Shown here: in pieces, positions 51,460 through 61,931 of the stretch
Position numbering within the stretch: position 1 is the stretch's first letter
How the letters are laid out: every line of letters begins with the position of its first letter
Source of the DNA: Leucaena leucocephala
Lineage: Eukaryota; Streptophyta; Magnoliopsida; Fabales; Fabaceae
Assembly (NCBI GenBank): GCA_037074615.1
Contig: CM073547.1
Coordinates: 2,480,001-2,544,000 of the forward strand
DNA length: 64,000 nt
Reading direction: 5' to 3'
The notes under the pieces: generated by a model
What the model was told of the DNA's origin: nothing
The model's database searches: none
Seen by the model: the letters and a program-made list of their open reading frames with translations, nothing else
Made by a program: the position numbers and the translations under genes

Positions 51460-52195
51460 TTATGAACAAGCTTTGCCAAGAACACAGGGAAGAGGACCAG
51501 CATGCAGAGTTAAGTGAGGGACCAAGAAGGCAGAAGCAGCGACAAAAGATTGTGAAGCAGAATAATGAGGAGCACAACTCCCATAGCCTGATGGAACAAA
51601 GTATGCTCCATTCATGAATTTATCCTTGTATGTCCTCCATTTCCACTTACTCCAGCTTTTATCACTTGCTTCCCTCTTCGTAACCTGTTATACACACACA
51701 ATGGAATTAATTAAGGAAATAATTAAACTATATATAATGTTTGAATCTGTTAATTAGTTTGTAGATTGACCTGTTTTGCAGCAGCATTGTTTGGAGCGAT
51801 GAAGTAATTGGCTTCACTTAAAATGGTAGGGTCGGCACTGCCTCCAATGGCGTACTGAATCCACTCTTCATATTGGTTGTTCACAACATGCGCATACCCA
51901 AATCTCACCCTGCCATGTTCCCTCTCTCTTATCACACATTCATTTATAATGCATTCCAAAACTAACATATATCTATATATATATATATCTAAAACATGCA
52001 TATTTAGACTTTGGAGAAAATAAAACACTCTGATCCATCTCTTACGTACCTTGGCATTCTCTCAATGAGCCCGCTTGCAAAGCGATTGAAGGCCACTGTC
52101 ACTTCCATTATTCTATCGGCTGTATATTCATCGTTGTGCCCTAGAAGCATTACCTGCGATGGAGGGGACATTATATTCTTCATGCAGCTAGCTGG

Positions 52196-52233
<38 letters not shown>

Positions 52234-53107
52234 CTTAATTATCATTTATAAATACAAGATGGTGTGCATTTAGCTTAATTAATTACTTTGTCATGGTGGG
52301 TGAAGTAATTGTTAGAGATAGTGACAGAAGTTGAGGCATGAATAACATCAATAAGACCATCCGTACAACGAGCCAAGAAGCAATGATCTATCCAAATATT
52401 TGACGAACCAAATATGCTAATTCCATCTCCATCTGACCCTCCCCTATGCCCCACATGCTCTTCACTGCTCCTCACCATCCCTGCTTTTCCTGCACATATA
52501 TACATATGTCAATCTCAAGATTATATATATATATCAGATTATTATTAGATAAAAGAAGGATATATGCATTACCTGGTTTACAATCGTGGATGCTAATGCC
52601 ATGTATAATGACGTGATTAACATCTTGGATGGTAATGCAAGGTCCATAAGCAATATCCACTTTGGCTCCTCTGCCATCAATGGTTTTATAGCTATTCACT
52701 ACAAGCTCGTTGTTCAGACTAATAACCATGTCCTTAGCGAATATTATCCAAAGAGGCCGTGTTTGGATCACACCATAACGAAGTGTGCCTGGTTTGGGGT
52801 TGACTGGGTCATCGGAGTTATCAGTGACCTCATATATAGTCCCAAACTTACCTCCAATGGCATCTTTTCCAAAGCCAACGGCACAATCAGCTAGGGCTTG
52901 CCGATTTGATGCCCAGTTTGAGTTGGATCTCCAGCAAGAGTCTATGGCATTGAGGATAAGGTTCCTAGGAATTTCGGGAATATAGCTTGAATTGATGAGC
53001 TCGGGAGTACTGAGGTAACTGCCTGTGGAATCTGCGTACGAGATTGTGGTCAAGTATGGAAGAAGAAGGCATGAAAGGAGCAGGATTCTTGGGGTTAAGG
53101 TGGCCAT
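51460..53107 (-). CDS. Pectate lyase (polysaccharide lyase family 1)
   Basis: Five exons (52573-53107, 52287-52489, 52050-52153, 51771-51909, 51460-51684) join in frame to 401 residues. A signal peptide (ILLLSCLLLPYLTTISYA) indicates secretion. The start at 53107 is chosen because the peptide fits directly after it; the frame is open further upstream without support. Family motifs in order: NAIDSCWR, CAVGFGK, YEVTDNSDDPVNP, GTLRYGVIQ, TIDGRGA, WIDHCFLARCTDGLIDV, ISNNYFTHHDKVMLLGH and RVRFGYAHVVNN, which include the calcium-binding and catalytic regions. The enzyme cleaves de-methylesterified pectin by beta-elimination in the cell wall, in softening, pollen or abscission contexts. It lacks the longer N-terminal domain of some pollen lyases. 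An (AT)n tract of about 36 bp (52196-52232) sits in an intron. All conserved parts are intact. Confidence 0.95.
52196..52232. repeat. (TA)n microsatellite in pectate lyase intron
   Basis: Pure TA run in the intron between exons 2 and 3 of the intact pectate lyase, near the start of the intron's 3' half. Confidence 0.9.
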
Positions 53108-54078
53108 GGATTGATTGATGGTGATGGTGATGGTGATTGTCTGTTGATTAAATAGGAAATAGGTGACTTGTAGGTGGGGCACACGACTTAGGAGTCGAGT
53201 TCGTTGGGATTTTGTCTCTGCATAAATTAAAGGACGTGGTCGCACGAGCTTCGTCGGTTCATTACTTAATCATATTTTCTTATTGGGTTCAATAGAATGA
53301 ATTACAAGAAGGAAAAAAGAAAAAAAAAACAGAATGAAATTACAGATTTAAAAATACATTAATTAAATAATCCCCAAGATGGGATTAAAACCAACACGAT
53401 ATTCCATATTAAATAAGGTTATTGGTAAAATGTCAAAATCTAATAATATTAATTTACGGTGACCTAATTAGAGTTTTTCCCCTTGACAAAAAAGTTTTTT
53501 TTTTAGTTTAAAGATTTTGTTTTACCAGAAATTTCATTGTGATTTTGTCCTTTTGTTATTGGTTCCTGTCATAAAATACTATAACTTCTACTGTTGATTG
53601 CACTTCCTCAATAAAAATAGCTTAATGTATATATAGTCAACTATAATATAAAATGCTTCCCTTTGACGGCATTCAATGAAAGACACACCCACATGTTAGC
53701 GTTGAGTTGGAAATATAAAGTTATATATGAATAGCTAAATAATCTAAAAATTAGGGTGGGGCCTTGATCTCCTACTTGAAAAGAACAAAACAAATGGGTG
53801 CTTGTGTGAAGAGAATGGTTTCACTGATGGAGATGTCAATTAATCACGACGCCCAAATCAATCCATTGTGTTCAAGAAAAGCTAATTAAAATAATGTCAG
53901 TTACCCGCACTCGCAAAGCTCATCAAGGGTGTGATGAGCAGTTGAGCACTTGCTCTTTTATTAGTCATAATAAGCTAACAAATTTATATTGACTAACTTA
54001 GAAGAAAATCAGCGATACTGAGATCATGTTTAAGAATTTGAATGAGATCGGTCATCATCATGTTCAGGTTTAACTGAT
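53108..54078. other. Spacer between pectate lyase and the STIG1 array
   Basis: Promoter side of the pectate lyase (right neighbour of 53107), then AT-rich sequence and the 3' flank of the broken STIG1 copy. No other element is recognised. Confidence 0.5.
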
Positions 54079-54483
54079 TTAGGCGTAGCTGTTATTCCAT
54101 AGACGCAGGAATCGCCATTGTTGCACTTGTTGCCACATGTTCCATAGTGATTATTGTTGAGCATGGGGTTCACACACTTGCCTCTGCAACATATCTGCGA
54201 GTACTTGCACTTCCTACCACACTTTCCACAGTTGTTTCTGTCTCTTGACACGTCCACACATTTCTTCTTGCAGCAGTCCGGCCGCTGGCTCCTGGCCGCC
54301 CGGCAAATCCTCGGATATTAAACAAGTCACCGCCTGGTGGTGGTGCCGGCGGTAGTGGTCATGTCTCTGGCGAAGGAGTCGACTTGGTTCTTGTTCGAAT
54401 AACGGCGGTGTTGTTTTTGAAAGAGCAATGGGCAAAGCTGCCACCAGCAAGGCCAGAAGGAAGAGTGCCTTAAGGGACTTCAT
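54079..54483 (-). pseudogene. STIG1-like cysteine-rich peptide gene, frameshifted
   Basis: The ATG at 54483 starts a signal peptide (MKSLKALFLLALLVAALPIA). The frame reaches VTC and then slips at about 54317-54321, where two bases seem to be missing compared with the C-x-x-(N/Y)-P spacing of the family. The STIG1 domain continues in another frame: YPRICRAARSQRPDCCKKKC, NNCGKCGRKC, QICCRGKCVNPM. A conserved Cys is replaced by Tyr (NNNHYGTC where intact copies have KHCGKC). A further one-base loss near 54091-54096 replaces the YGMCSYA ending, and the shifted frame runs on to 54030. A TATA box at 54566-54577 remains. It is more diverged from the other three copies than they are from each other. 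Probably non-functional. Confidence 0.82.
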
Positions 54484-57344
54484 ATCTTTGTTATAATATA
54501 GAGTATTAAGAACCGTGAAAGTGAATATGAATGGTTTTGATGGATGAAGATGAAGCAGGGTCATGGTATATATATAGAGGGAATAGTCTGATTCAAAGGT
54601 CAAATAAGTGGTTAAGTAACCGAGTTATGCTTGTTTGGCAGTATAATAAAACTTGTAATTCCGTGGGAATGTCCTACAATGTTAGAATATTCCAATAGCT
54701 GCGAGTAGGTGACAGTGTGTAGGGAAATGAAGAAGCAGGCAAAAAAGTTGGTTGTGTTCATATTTTTGCTTAGTAGTTCAAAAGTTTCAAGTAAAAAATA
54801 TTGTTTTTCAATTTCATAAGCCAAAAAGTGTCAGTTACAGAAGAAGCACTGACCTTTCCCTTTGTATTCTCTTTATGTAGTTTGACAATTTTAATTCTTT
54901 GTCCTAACGATTATTGGCCATTTGATGATGGTTCATACCGTAATTGATTGAAGAAAATTGGTCAATACTTGGATTTAATATATATATATATATATAGGGT
55001 TATGCTTATACCAAATGCATAGCCAACTTAAAAAAAAATATATCTATAAATAATAACTAATTCCTACTTGCACAGAGCATTTTATATGTTTTTATACTAG
55101 GTTATATTTCATTTATAATTTTAAGTTGTTAATATTTGTCCCTCTAATTAAAACAAAAAAGAGTGACGACCAGAGAAGATAGAATTAAGTCAATGCCCCC
55201 TACAAAATTAATATAGTCGGCAATATGTTGGGTACATTCCACCAAAACTACATTTAGCAAGCTAATACATTTCCTTGTATTGATTGACAAAAAAATCCCT
55301 TTATAAAATAAACAATAAATACACACACACACACACACACATTGACACACAGACGCACGCATATATCCCGTATGGTCAAGTGACAGACATATGCGAATGA
55401 AACAACGATTCTTTATCTGATGAATATGATCGATAAATTAATGAAGCCAAGTCGTATCCAAAGTCTAAAGTAATTTAATGGATGGGATCAGTCACTCGTT
55501 GAAGTCCAATGAACCAGAAAACCGTTACAAAGACATCGTCCGTTATGTTTCAAAAGCCTTTTATATTATTATATTCTTAATATTTAGCGTTTTCTGTGTA
55601 TAAAAGCAAATGAAAAGGTGCAGAAGATGCTAATCAAAATTAAAACAACTTCTGTTTCTATACGTAGAACAAAATGTTGAGCATAAATATCTCTCTGGTT
55701 GAATTCGTAATTTTTGACTCCATATTAAGGAAAAAAAGAAAATATTAAAAAAGTAGTTAACATGCTGAGATCTACGCTGAACAAGCCATACAATTTTTAA
55801 CATTTTGTTGGGGCCAGCTTTTTTTTATTTTCTATATTTTTAATTAAACTAACAGGTTCTTTAAACTGTTATTTTGTTGGTCTTTTAAAAGGATTAAATT
55901 TATTTTGCTATATGTATATATAGATTTATTCCTGTTATATTATATTATGTATATATACGAGGATATTAAAGTATTTTTCTTAACCGGAGAACTCAAATAT
56001 TCTTTTTATTGTTATTTATAGTATCAATGTGTCTAATTAAAATTTAGAAAATACCATATATCAATTTTATGTAAATGAATATATTTGTAAGAAAATGTTT
56101 AGAAAGAGTGTCTCGAGTCTATGGGCATGTTTGGATATACTTTTGGAAAAATACTTATGGAAAAATAAATAGTTTTTGGTCAGTTTTTGAAAGATGGCTT
56201 TTGGAGAAAAATTTATGAAAAAAAGTGATTCTAGATAAATGAGTGTTTGGATAGATATTACTAAAATGACTTTTGTGATTAGAAAATTACTTTATAATTT
56301 TATAAAAAATATAATTATATTTATTTTTTCTCTCTCCTATGCTTTCTACCATCAGCGACCTGGGAAAAAATAACAACAATGGAGGAAGAAAGTGATGCAG
56401 GAAGAAGATCAATGTTGACCAGCGACAGAGGAGAGTTGGCAAAGACTAGTGACGGCGAGTTCTAGTGAAGACTAGCGACAACGAGCTCCAGCGACCCAGT
56501 TACCTGATGACAGAGGAAGAAAATGACTGACAGACGATGACAACACAAAGACCGTGAAGAAGAATCGTAAAAGAGAGAAGCGAAGAGAGAGAAGGAGGAG
56601 GAGAAAGATTGTTAAAAAAATAATAGTAAAATAGTAATTGGGTAATCTATAAGTCATTTACTATTCTAGAAGCTACTCCATAACCATTGTTTTAAACTAT
56701 AGTCTTGTCAAAAAACCGTTTTAAATAAATATGACTGTTTTTTTTTTAAATTTTGTTAAAACCAAAATTTTATCCAAAAGAGCTTCTAAAATCATAATTT
56801 ATATGATTTCCAAACAGGCCCTACATATTAATCAGTGATGGATCCGTTAAGGAAGTGAAAAGTTAATTAAAGATAAGAAACCAAACATTAGCCTAAATAC
56901 GTTAAACCTAAAATTTTTGATACAATACCTGGAAGCCCCACACAAGGTTAACATTGTTTTTTTACCCCAATCAAGTTAACATTGATTTTAACAAAATAAT
57001 ACGTTGTCAATCTTACTCGCTACCTAATTAATGAGTTACCCCTCCCTCCACCCCAAAAAAAAAATTAAATTAATGATAGAAAGTGAAGCAATTGGAGAAA
57101 GATCAATAGGCTACACACAAAAACTAAAAACAAACAATACTGATTTATTTATTTATTCATATTCATGCTTACATATGCATGCCTATATGGCATATATCTC
57201 CATTATAACAAATAAAAATTAACGTATTAGCAGCACTCATAAACCAAGCTAATTAACAGCTGGTTGATGGCTGCACCTTATGAATCATCATCATCATAAT
57301 CATCTTCTTTATTCTTAATAAAATTAATATAAATGAATCTGTTT
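54484..57344. other. Spacer with MITE copy D and duplicated flanks
   Basis: Contains the promoter of the broken STIG1 copy, (TA)n at 54980-54998, (AC)n at 55319-55340, and a segment at about 55380-55600 that is repeated at 58470-58680 (for example AACCGTTACAAAG and AAGCCTTTTAT). MITE copy D occupies 56123-56821. The last 300 bp are the 3' flank of the next STIG1 gene and resemble the flanks of the other copies. Confidence 0.55.
56123..56821 (-). mobile_element. MITE-like element, family 1 copy D (best preserved, 699 bp)
   Basis: The left end GGGCATGTTTGGATATAC pairs with the right end TTTCCAAACAGGCCC as inverted repeats, matching 12 of 13 bases (GGGC(A/C)TGTTTGGA). The family core lies on the minus strand at 56629-56672 and a GA-rich tract at 56510-56610. 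The middle is GC-richer than the other copies and contains a short internal repeat around GACTAGTGACGGCGAGTTC. There is no transposase, so it is non-autonomous; the superfamily is not decided because target duplications are unclear. Confidence 0.75.
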
Positions 57345-57728
57345 TCAAGCATAGCTGCACATCCCGTACAAGCAGGAGCTGGTTTCTTCACACTTGTTAC
57401 CACATTTGCCACAGTGCTTCTCGTTACTCATGGGATTCACACACCTTCCCTCACAACATATCTTCTGGTGTCCACATTTCTTCCCACATCTTCCACAGTT
57501 TGATGAATCTGTCTCCAGATTCACACACTTGTTATTGCAGCATTCTGGACCAGCGTTGCCTTCTGCAAGACAAACCTTAGGGTTTATCTTGCAGTAGGTT
57601 ATACCAGCTAGGAACCGACTTGTGAACCCACGTTCAGAGTTGGGCTCTTGTTCTGCTTTGGAAAGAGCAATGGCGGAAGCTGCAAGAATAGGAACGAGAA
57701 GGAACAGAATCCTCATGGACTTGTTCAT
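57345..57728 (-). CDS. STIG1-like secreted cysteine-rich protein, copy 1 of 3 intact
   Basis: Single exon, 127 residues. A signal peptide (MRILFLLVPILAASAIALS) and a short variable spacer with FTSRFLAG precede the STIG1 domain (residues ~44-127), which has 16 cysteines in the family pattern: CKINPKVC, ECCNNKC, NCGRCGKKC, ICCEGRC, HCGKCGNKC, SC, MC. It ends YGMCSYA. STIG1 proteins are extracellular; tomato STIG1 binds a pollen receptor kinase and promotes pollen-tube growth, and petunia and tobacco STIG1 influence stigma exudate. Which tissue uses this copy cannot be told from sequence. A TATA box lies at 57841-57850 and a block shared with the other copies at 57945-57985. Length and cysteines are normal. 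Confidence 0.93.
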   Translation of the reverse strand: MNKSMRILFLLVPILAASAIALSKAEQEPNSERGFTSRFLAGITYCKINPKVCLAEGNAGPECCNNKCVNLETDSSNCGRCGKKCGHQKICCEGRCVNPMSNEKHCGKCGNKCEETSSCLYGMCSYA

Positions 57729-59645
57729 GTTTCAGAGTGTTAGGGCTTTGAGAGAAGAACTTGGGGAAGGGTTGAAGGAAGAAGACGGTGATATAGGAAT
57801 GCTTTGGTTTTGGCTGAGACGAAAGAAAGGACATAGATGGATTTATATATGGGAGGAACAAGTGATGAAGGGAATCAGGGAACATTTCAGATTAATTTGG
57901 TTATCCTATAGTTCATTTTATTTTATTCATTTTAAGATGTCGTGGTCCAATCTATGGTTCAAGTTCAAATCAAGTTAGGCTTACCGCAACAAAATTGAAA
58001 GAGTGGAAAAAAAACTGAAGAATGCGTGATGATTACGAAAACTATTGCCCAAGCCAACAACTTCGAACGTTGAAGATCTCACACTTGCACGTAGTTACGT
58101 TGCTCACATGAGAAAAAAAAGATGGAAGAAAGATACGCTATTCACAGGTGATAATGATTTAAGATTTTATCCAATTAAGCCTAGTAAAAAAAAAGCAAAA
58201 TGAGTAGAGTTAGAACCAGCAAACGTAAGCTCCAATCTTTTATTTAGTGTGCGGATTTTATTTTCACGTTTTTTTGCAATTTAGTGGACAAGTTTGTAGT
58301 TTTATTTAATTGGACAACTCAACTATTTTTTCATCAATATAATTAATCTATATAGCTAGTAAAATGCATTACAAGTTAAATAAAACTAATCCAATTGAAT
58401 AAGTCAATTTTTATAATTCAAAAATTACCTTGGAGTCCATTCTTAATCATTTTTCTATTAACCGAGAAGGTCAGTTTAATCTATATCACAACGATTCTGA
58501 TCAGATGAACATAAGCCATATAGATGTAAGTTTATATATAATGAAGCCACCAAGTCGTATGCATTGTCTCTCAAGTAATGAAGCAGTCTTTGTTGAAGTC
58601 TTATGAAACCAGAAAAACCGTTACAAAGCCACGGTTAAGTTTCACAAAGCCTTTTATTTTGACATTTTTGAAATAGAAAGACGAGACTTCACTATTTGAC
58701 TCCATATTAAAAACAAGTTAAAATTCAATTTCAATCCTAAACTTTGTTTCAAAGCCTGCTAGACATTTTAAAGTTAAAGGTTTCAATTAATGTTTCTTCC
58801 ATTAAGTGTACGTTAATTTGGCCATTAGTTGACTGAGAAAATTACAAAAAATCCCCGAAAATTAAAAATAAGCAACCTATAAGAAATTAATAATTACGAA
58901 TAATTTTAAAAAAATTTATGTTATTTATTACTCATATAAAAAACTAAAATACCTGTTTTGGAAACTACTTTGGCTATCAAGTGATTATCATAGAAGTATT
59001 TCATGAAGCCTATTTCTAATTCAAATAAACTTGAAATATTGTCTCAAACTCAAACAAAAACTAAATAACAAGGTTACGCCTGAGGCTCGCTTAGGTGGTA
59101 AAGGTGGGGCGGGGTATGAGTAGAGGAAGTTTCAAACATTTTTTATGTATTTAAAAAATAAATCTATATGCCACTAAAGTATTACAAATAAAATTTATAA
59201 CAAATTTTATTATTTACCAATCGTAAATTAAATAACTCCCTTTTTTAAGTTCATTACACGAGAGCCCCACCGAATTAACATTAATTTAAACCAAAAAATG
59301 TGTTAGAAAATTTACTTCTCACTCGGTACGTAATTAATGAGTTCGTTAGAGAAAAAAACTTCAATAGAAAGTGAAGTAGTTAGAGAAAGAACAAGACAAC
59401 CACAAACATAAATAAATATCACTTATGTTTTTATTCATATATATATATATATATATTTAATCATGCATGCATTTGCAAATGCCCATATATCTCGGATACA
59501 ACAAATGAAATAACAAGAACAAATAACAATTAACTGTATTGGCAGCACTCATCAAGCTAACAGGTTGATGATGTGCACTTTATTAGTAATCATAATCATC
59601 ATCATTATTCTTAATTAATGAAATTAATATAAACGAATATGTGTA
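57729..59645. other. Spacer between STIG1 copies 1 and 2
   Basis: The first 260 bp are the promoter of copy 1. 58470-58720 repeats the segment at about 55380-55735, showing that the duplicated unit extends well upstream of the gene. 59270-59645 resembles the 3' flank of copy 1, with TA repeats at 59439-59458. Otherwise AT-rich with nothing recognised. Confidence 0.55.
57945..57985 (-). promoter_or_regulatory. Conserved upstream block of STIG1 copy 1
   Basis: The plus strand reads GTCCAATCTATGG...TTCAAG...GTTAGGCTTACC. It is shared with 60226-60268 and 62472-62514 at comparable positions upstream of the other two intact copies, although surrounding promoter sequence differs. It includes a CCAAT core on the plus strand. 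Candidate cis-element. Confidence 0.5.
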
Positions 59646-60020
59646 TCAAGCATAGCTACACATCCCATACAAGCAGGAGCTGGATTCATCACAGTTGTTA
59701 CCACATTTGCCACAGTGCTTCTCGTTACTCATGGGATTCACACACTTTCCCTCACAGCATATCTTCTGGTGTCCACATTTCTTCCCACATCTTCCACAGT
59801 TAGATGAATCTGTCTCCAGATTCACACACTTGTTGTTGCAGCATTCTGGGCCTGCACTTCCTTCCACGAGACAAACCTTAGGGTTTATCTTGCAGTAGGT
59901 TATACCAGCTAGGAACCGACTTGTGAACCCACCACGTTCAGAGTTGGGTTCTTCTTGTGCTTTGGAAAGAACAACGGCGGAAACTGCAAGTATCGCAATG
60001 AGAAGGAAAAGAATCCTCAT
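59646..60020 (-). CDS. STIG1-like secreted cysteine-rich protein, copy 2 of 3 intact
   Basis: Single exon, 124 residues from the ATG at 60020. The other two copies start four codons earlier, at MNKS; here that ATG has become ATA, so translation would begin at MRILFLLIAILAVS, still a good signal peptide. The STIG1 domain has all 16 cysteines and the YGMCSYA end; compared with copy 1 there are only a few substitutions (for example CLVEGSAGPECC, CGNNCDESSSC). The frame is open further upstream to about 60152, but that lies beyond the TATA box at 60132-60139, so a longer protein is unlikely. The family role (extracellular pollen-pistil or cell-wall signalling) is inferred. The near identity to copy 1 suggests recent duplication or gene conversion. 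Confidence 0.92.
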   Translation of the reverse strand: MRILFLLIAILAVSAVVLSKAQEEPNSERGGFTSRFLAGITYCKINPKVCLVEGSAGPECCNNKCVNLETDSSNCGRCGKKCGHQKICCEGKCVNPMSNEKHCGKCGNNCDESSSCLYGMCSYA

Positions 60021-61931
60021 GGACTTGTTTATGTTTGGAAGTGAGTTAGGGTTCTGAAAGAAGAATTTGGGAAAGGCTTGAATAGAGAAGAAGGTGATAT
60101 AGGAATGATATGAAACAAGGGACGTAGAGGGATTTATATAGAGGAGGAACAAGTAAAGGAATCGTGGAGAGTTCAGATTTGGTTATTAGGATTTCATTAT
60201 ATTTTATTCATTTCCACATTTCATAGTCCAATCTATGGATTCAAGTTTATATCAAAGTTAGGCTTACCAGAATAAAACTGAGGAGTGGAAATAAACCTGA
60301 AGTCTGCGTCTGATAATAACTAAAACTACTGCCCCGAAACTTCATATATAGTTTGAAAATTCCACTTGCGTTGTTACGGCGTTCACTTGCTCTCTCTAGT
60401 TATAACCAAAACAAAAAGAGATGAGAGAACCTGCAAAAATTACCTACAATTTTCAAATGCCTGTCACTAACGTTCCTATATAAAATTTAATTATAATATG
60501 GGATTTTTTGTAGGAAAAATTGCTGAAAATTTTATGTTTAAAAATTTTATTGGTGAGAAGGAACTCTCTGTACAAATCTTTAGAGTATTAATACTTTTTA
60601 TGCATAAAAAAAAATATATATTTCTATTTAATAAAACTTCTAAGACCTACTTTCTCATTTTTATTACAAATGTAATAATATCAAGCCTCATCTTGCTTCT
60701 AGTTCACTAGAAGAGGACAATGTTCGTGCGTGTGTGACATCGAATTCTGGGCGTGTCCAAGGTATTATCTATTTGTCAACTAAATTTATAATAAACAATT
60801 TTATTCAAAAAATTATGAACAATATAAATCATAATTATTATTTCTAGAATCTAATGGGCATATATCCACCTCTCGAGAGCTTAGAAGTCGCTACTAGAAC
60901 AACCTTTTTATATATGTAATTGTAAAATTAGTCCTATCAAGTCTAATTATTTTAGTCCTAATTAGAAGAGTTAATTGATTTTTTTAGACAGAATTAATAA
61001 ATTAATTAATTATAATTTAATATTTTAAAATAAATTTATATTATATACTATTCAATATACTTCAATTAGTCAATTAATTCTTACATTAATTATAATTAAT
61101 TGATTTATTTAATTTTCTAAATCTATCTAAAAAAGTTATCTATAAGTGAATGCCTGGTGACATTTTATGTCGTTAAATAAACCATTTCATAAATTCATTA
61201 AATTTGAGCATTTCCCCCAATTATTAAACACATTTTTGTTGAATAATAATTAGTTTATTATAAATAAAATTATCGCGTTCGATTAGATATCAGGGATTAG
61301 GTGGAGGGTTCGGTCCAGAACTAGAGTTAATTTCAATAGATGATGGTCCATCTAATTGCGAAGAGAGTTTGATGATCGAACAATTCAAAATTCAACCCAA
61401 AAGAATAGTTTAATTCCCAAAAAGTAAAAATGTTAATCGGAATTTTTGTTAACAAGATCTGATTTCTTGATTCATTTACTTGAAATTTGAAAATATATAT
61501 TATCCAAACAATATATTTTATGTTACTAGAGTCTCAGAGATTCTCTTCTCTCTGTTTATCCCAGCAAAATTATCACACCATATTGAAGCTTGTTACTATA
61601 TATTAGGGTCTCATGTAATTAAAAAGTTGCCAACAGAAAAAAGAAAATCTTCAATCGAAAGTGAAGTGATTGAAGAGCGAAATTAATAAACAGCCACAAA
61701 AGTAAATAAACAACACTGATTTATTCATTAATTTATTCATGCGTACATATGCATATGCTCTTTAATACTCAATACAACAAATGAAAAAAAAGAACGAAAC
61801 AATTAATGCATTAATTGGCAGGGCTCATCAAGCTAACTGCTTGGAGGCTGCCCTTTATTATTACTTATTATTTTCATTTAACATGATTATTATTAATTAA
61901 TGAAGAAATTAATTGGTATAAAGAAAAGTGT
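60021..61931. other. Spacer between STIG1 copies 2 and 3
   Basis: Promoter side of copy 2 (TATA at 60132-60139, shared block at 60226-60268), then AT-rich DNA. 61620-61931 resembles the 3' flanks of copies 1 and 2 (GAAAGTGAAGT and TTCATGC-type strings). A 70-codon frame at 60498-60710 is not supported. Confidence 0.55.
60226..60268 (-). promoter_or_regulatory. Conserved upstream block of STIG1 copy 2
   Basis: Plus strand AGTCCAATCTATGGATTCAA...GTTAGGCTTACC; see the copy 1 block. Lies about 90 bp upstream of the TATA box. Confidence 0.5.

Noticed and set aside
52472..52573. Reading through the first intron of the intact pectate lyase
   Set aside because: The donor GTAATG and acceptor GTGCAG join exons in frame and match the family; the read-through tail is not conserved.
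60021..60152. Upstream extension of STIG1 copy 2 to an earlier start
   Set aside because: The extension reaches past the TATA box at 60132-60139, so it would not be transcribed, and it has no counterpart in the other copies.
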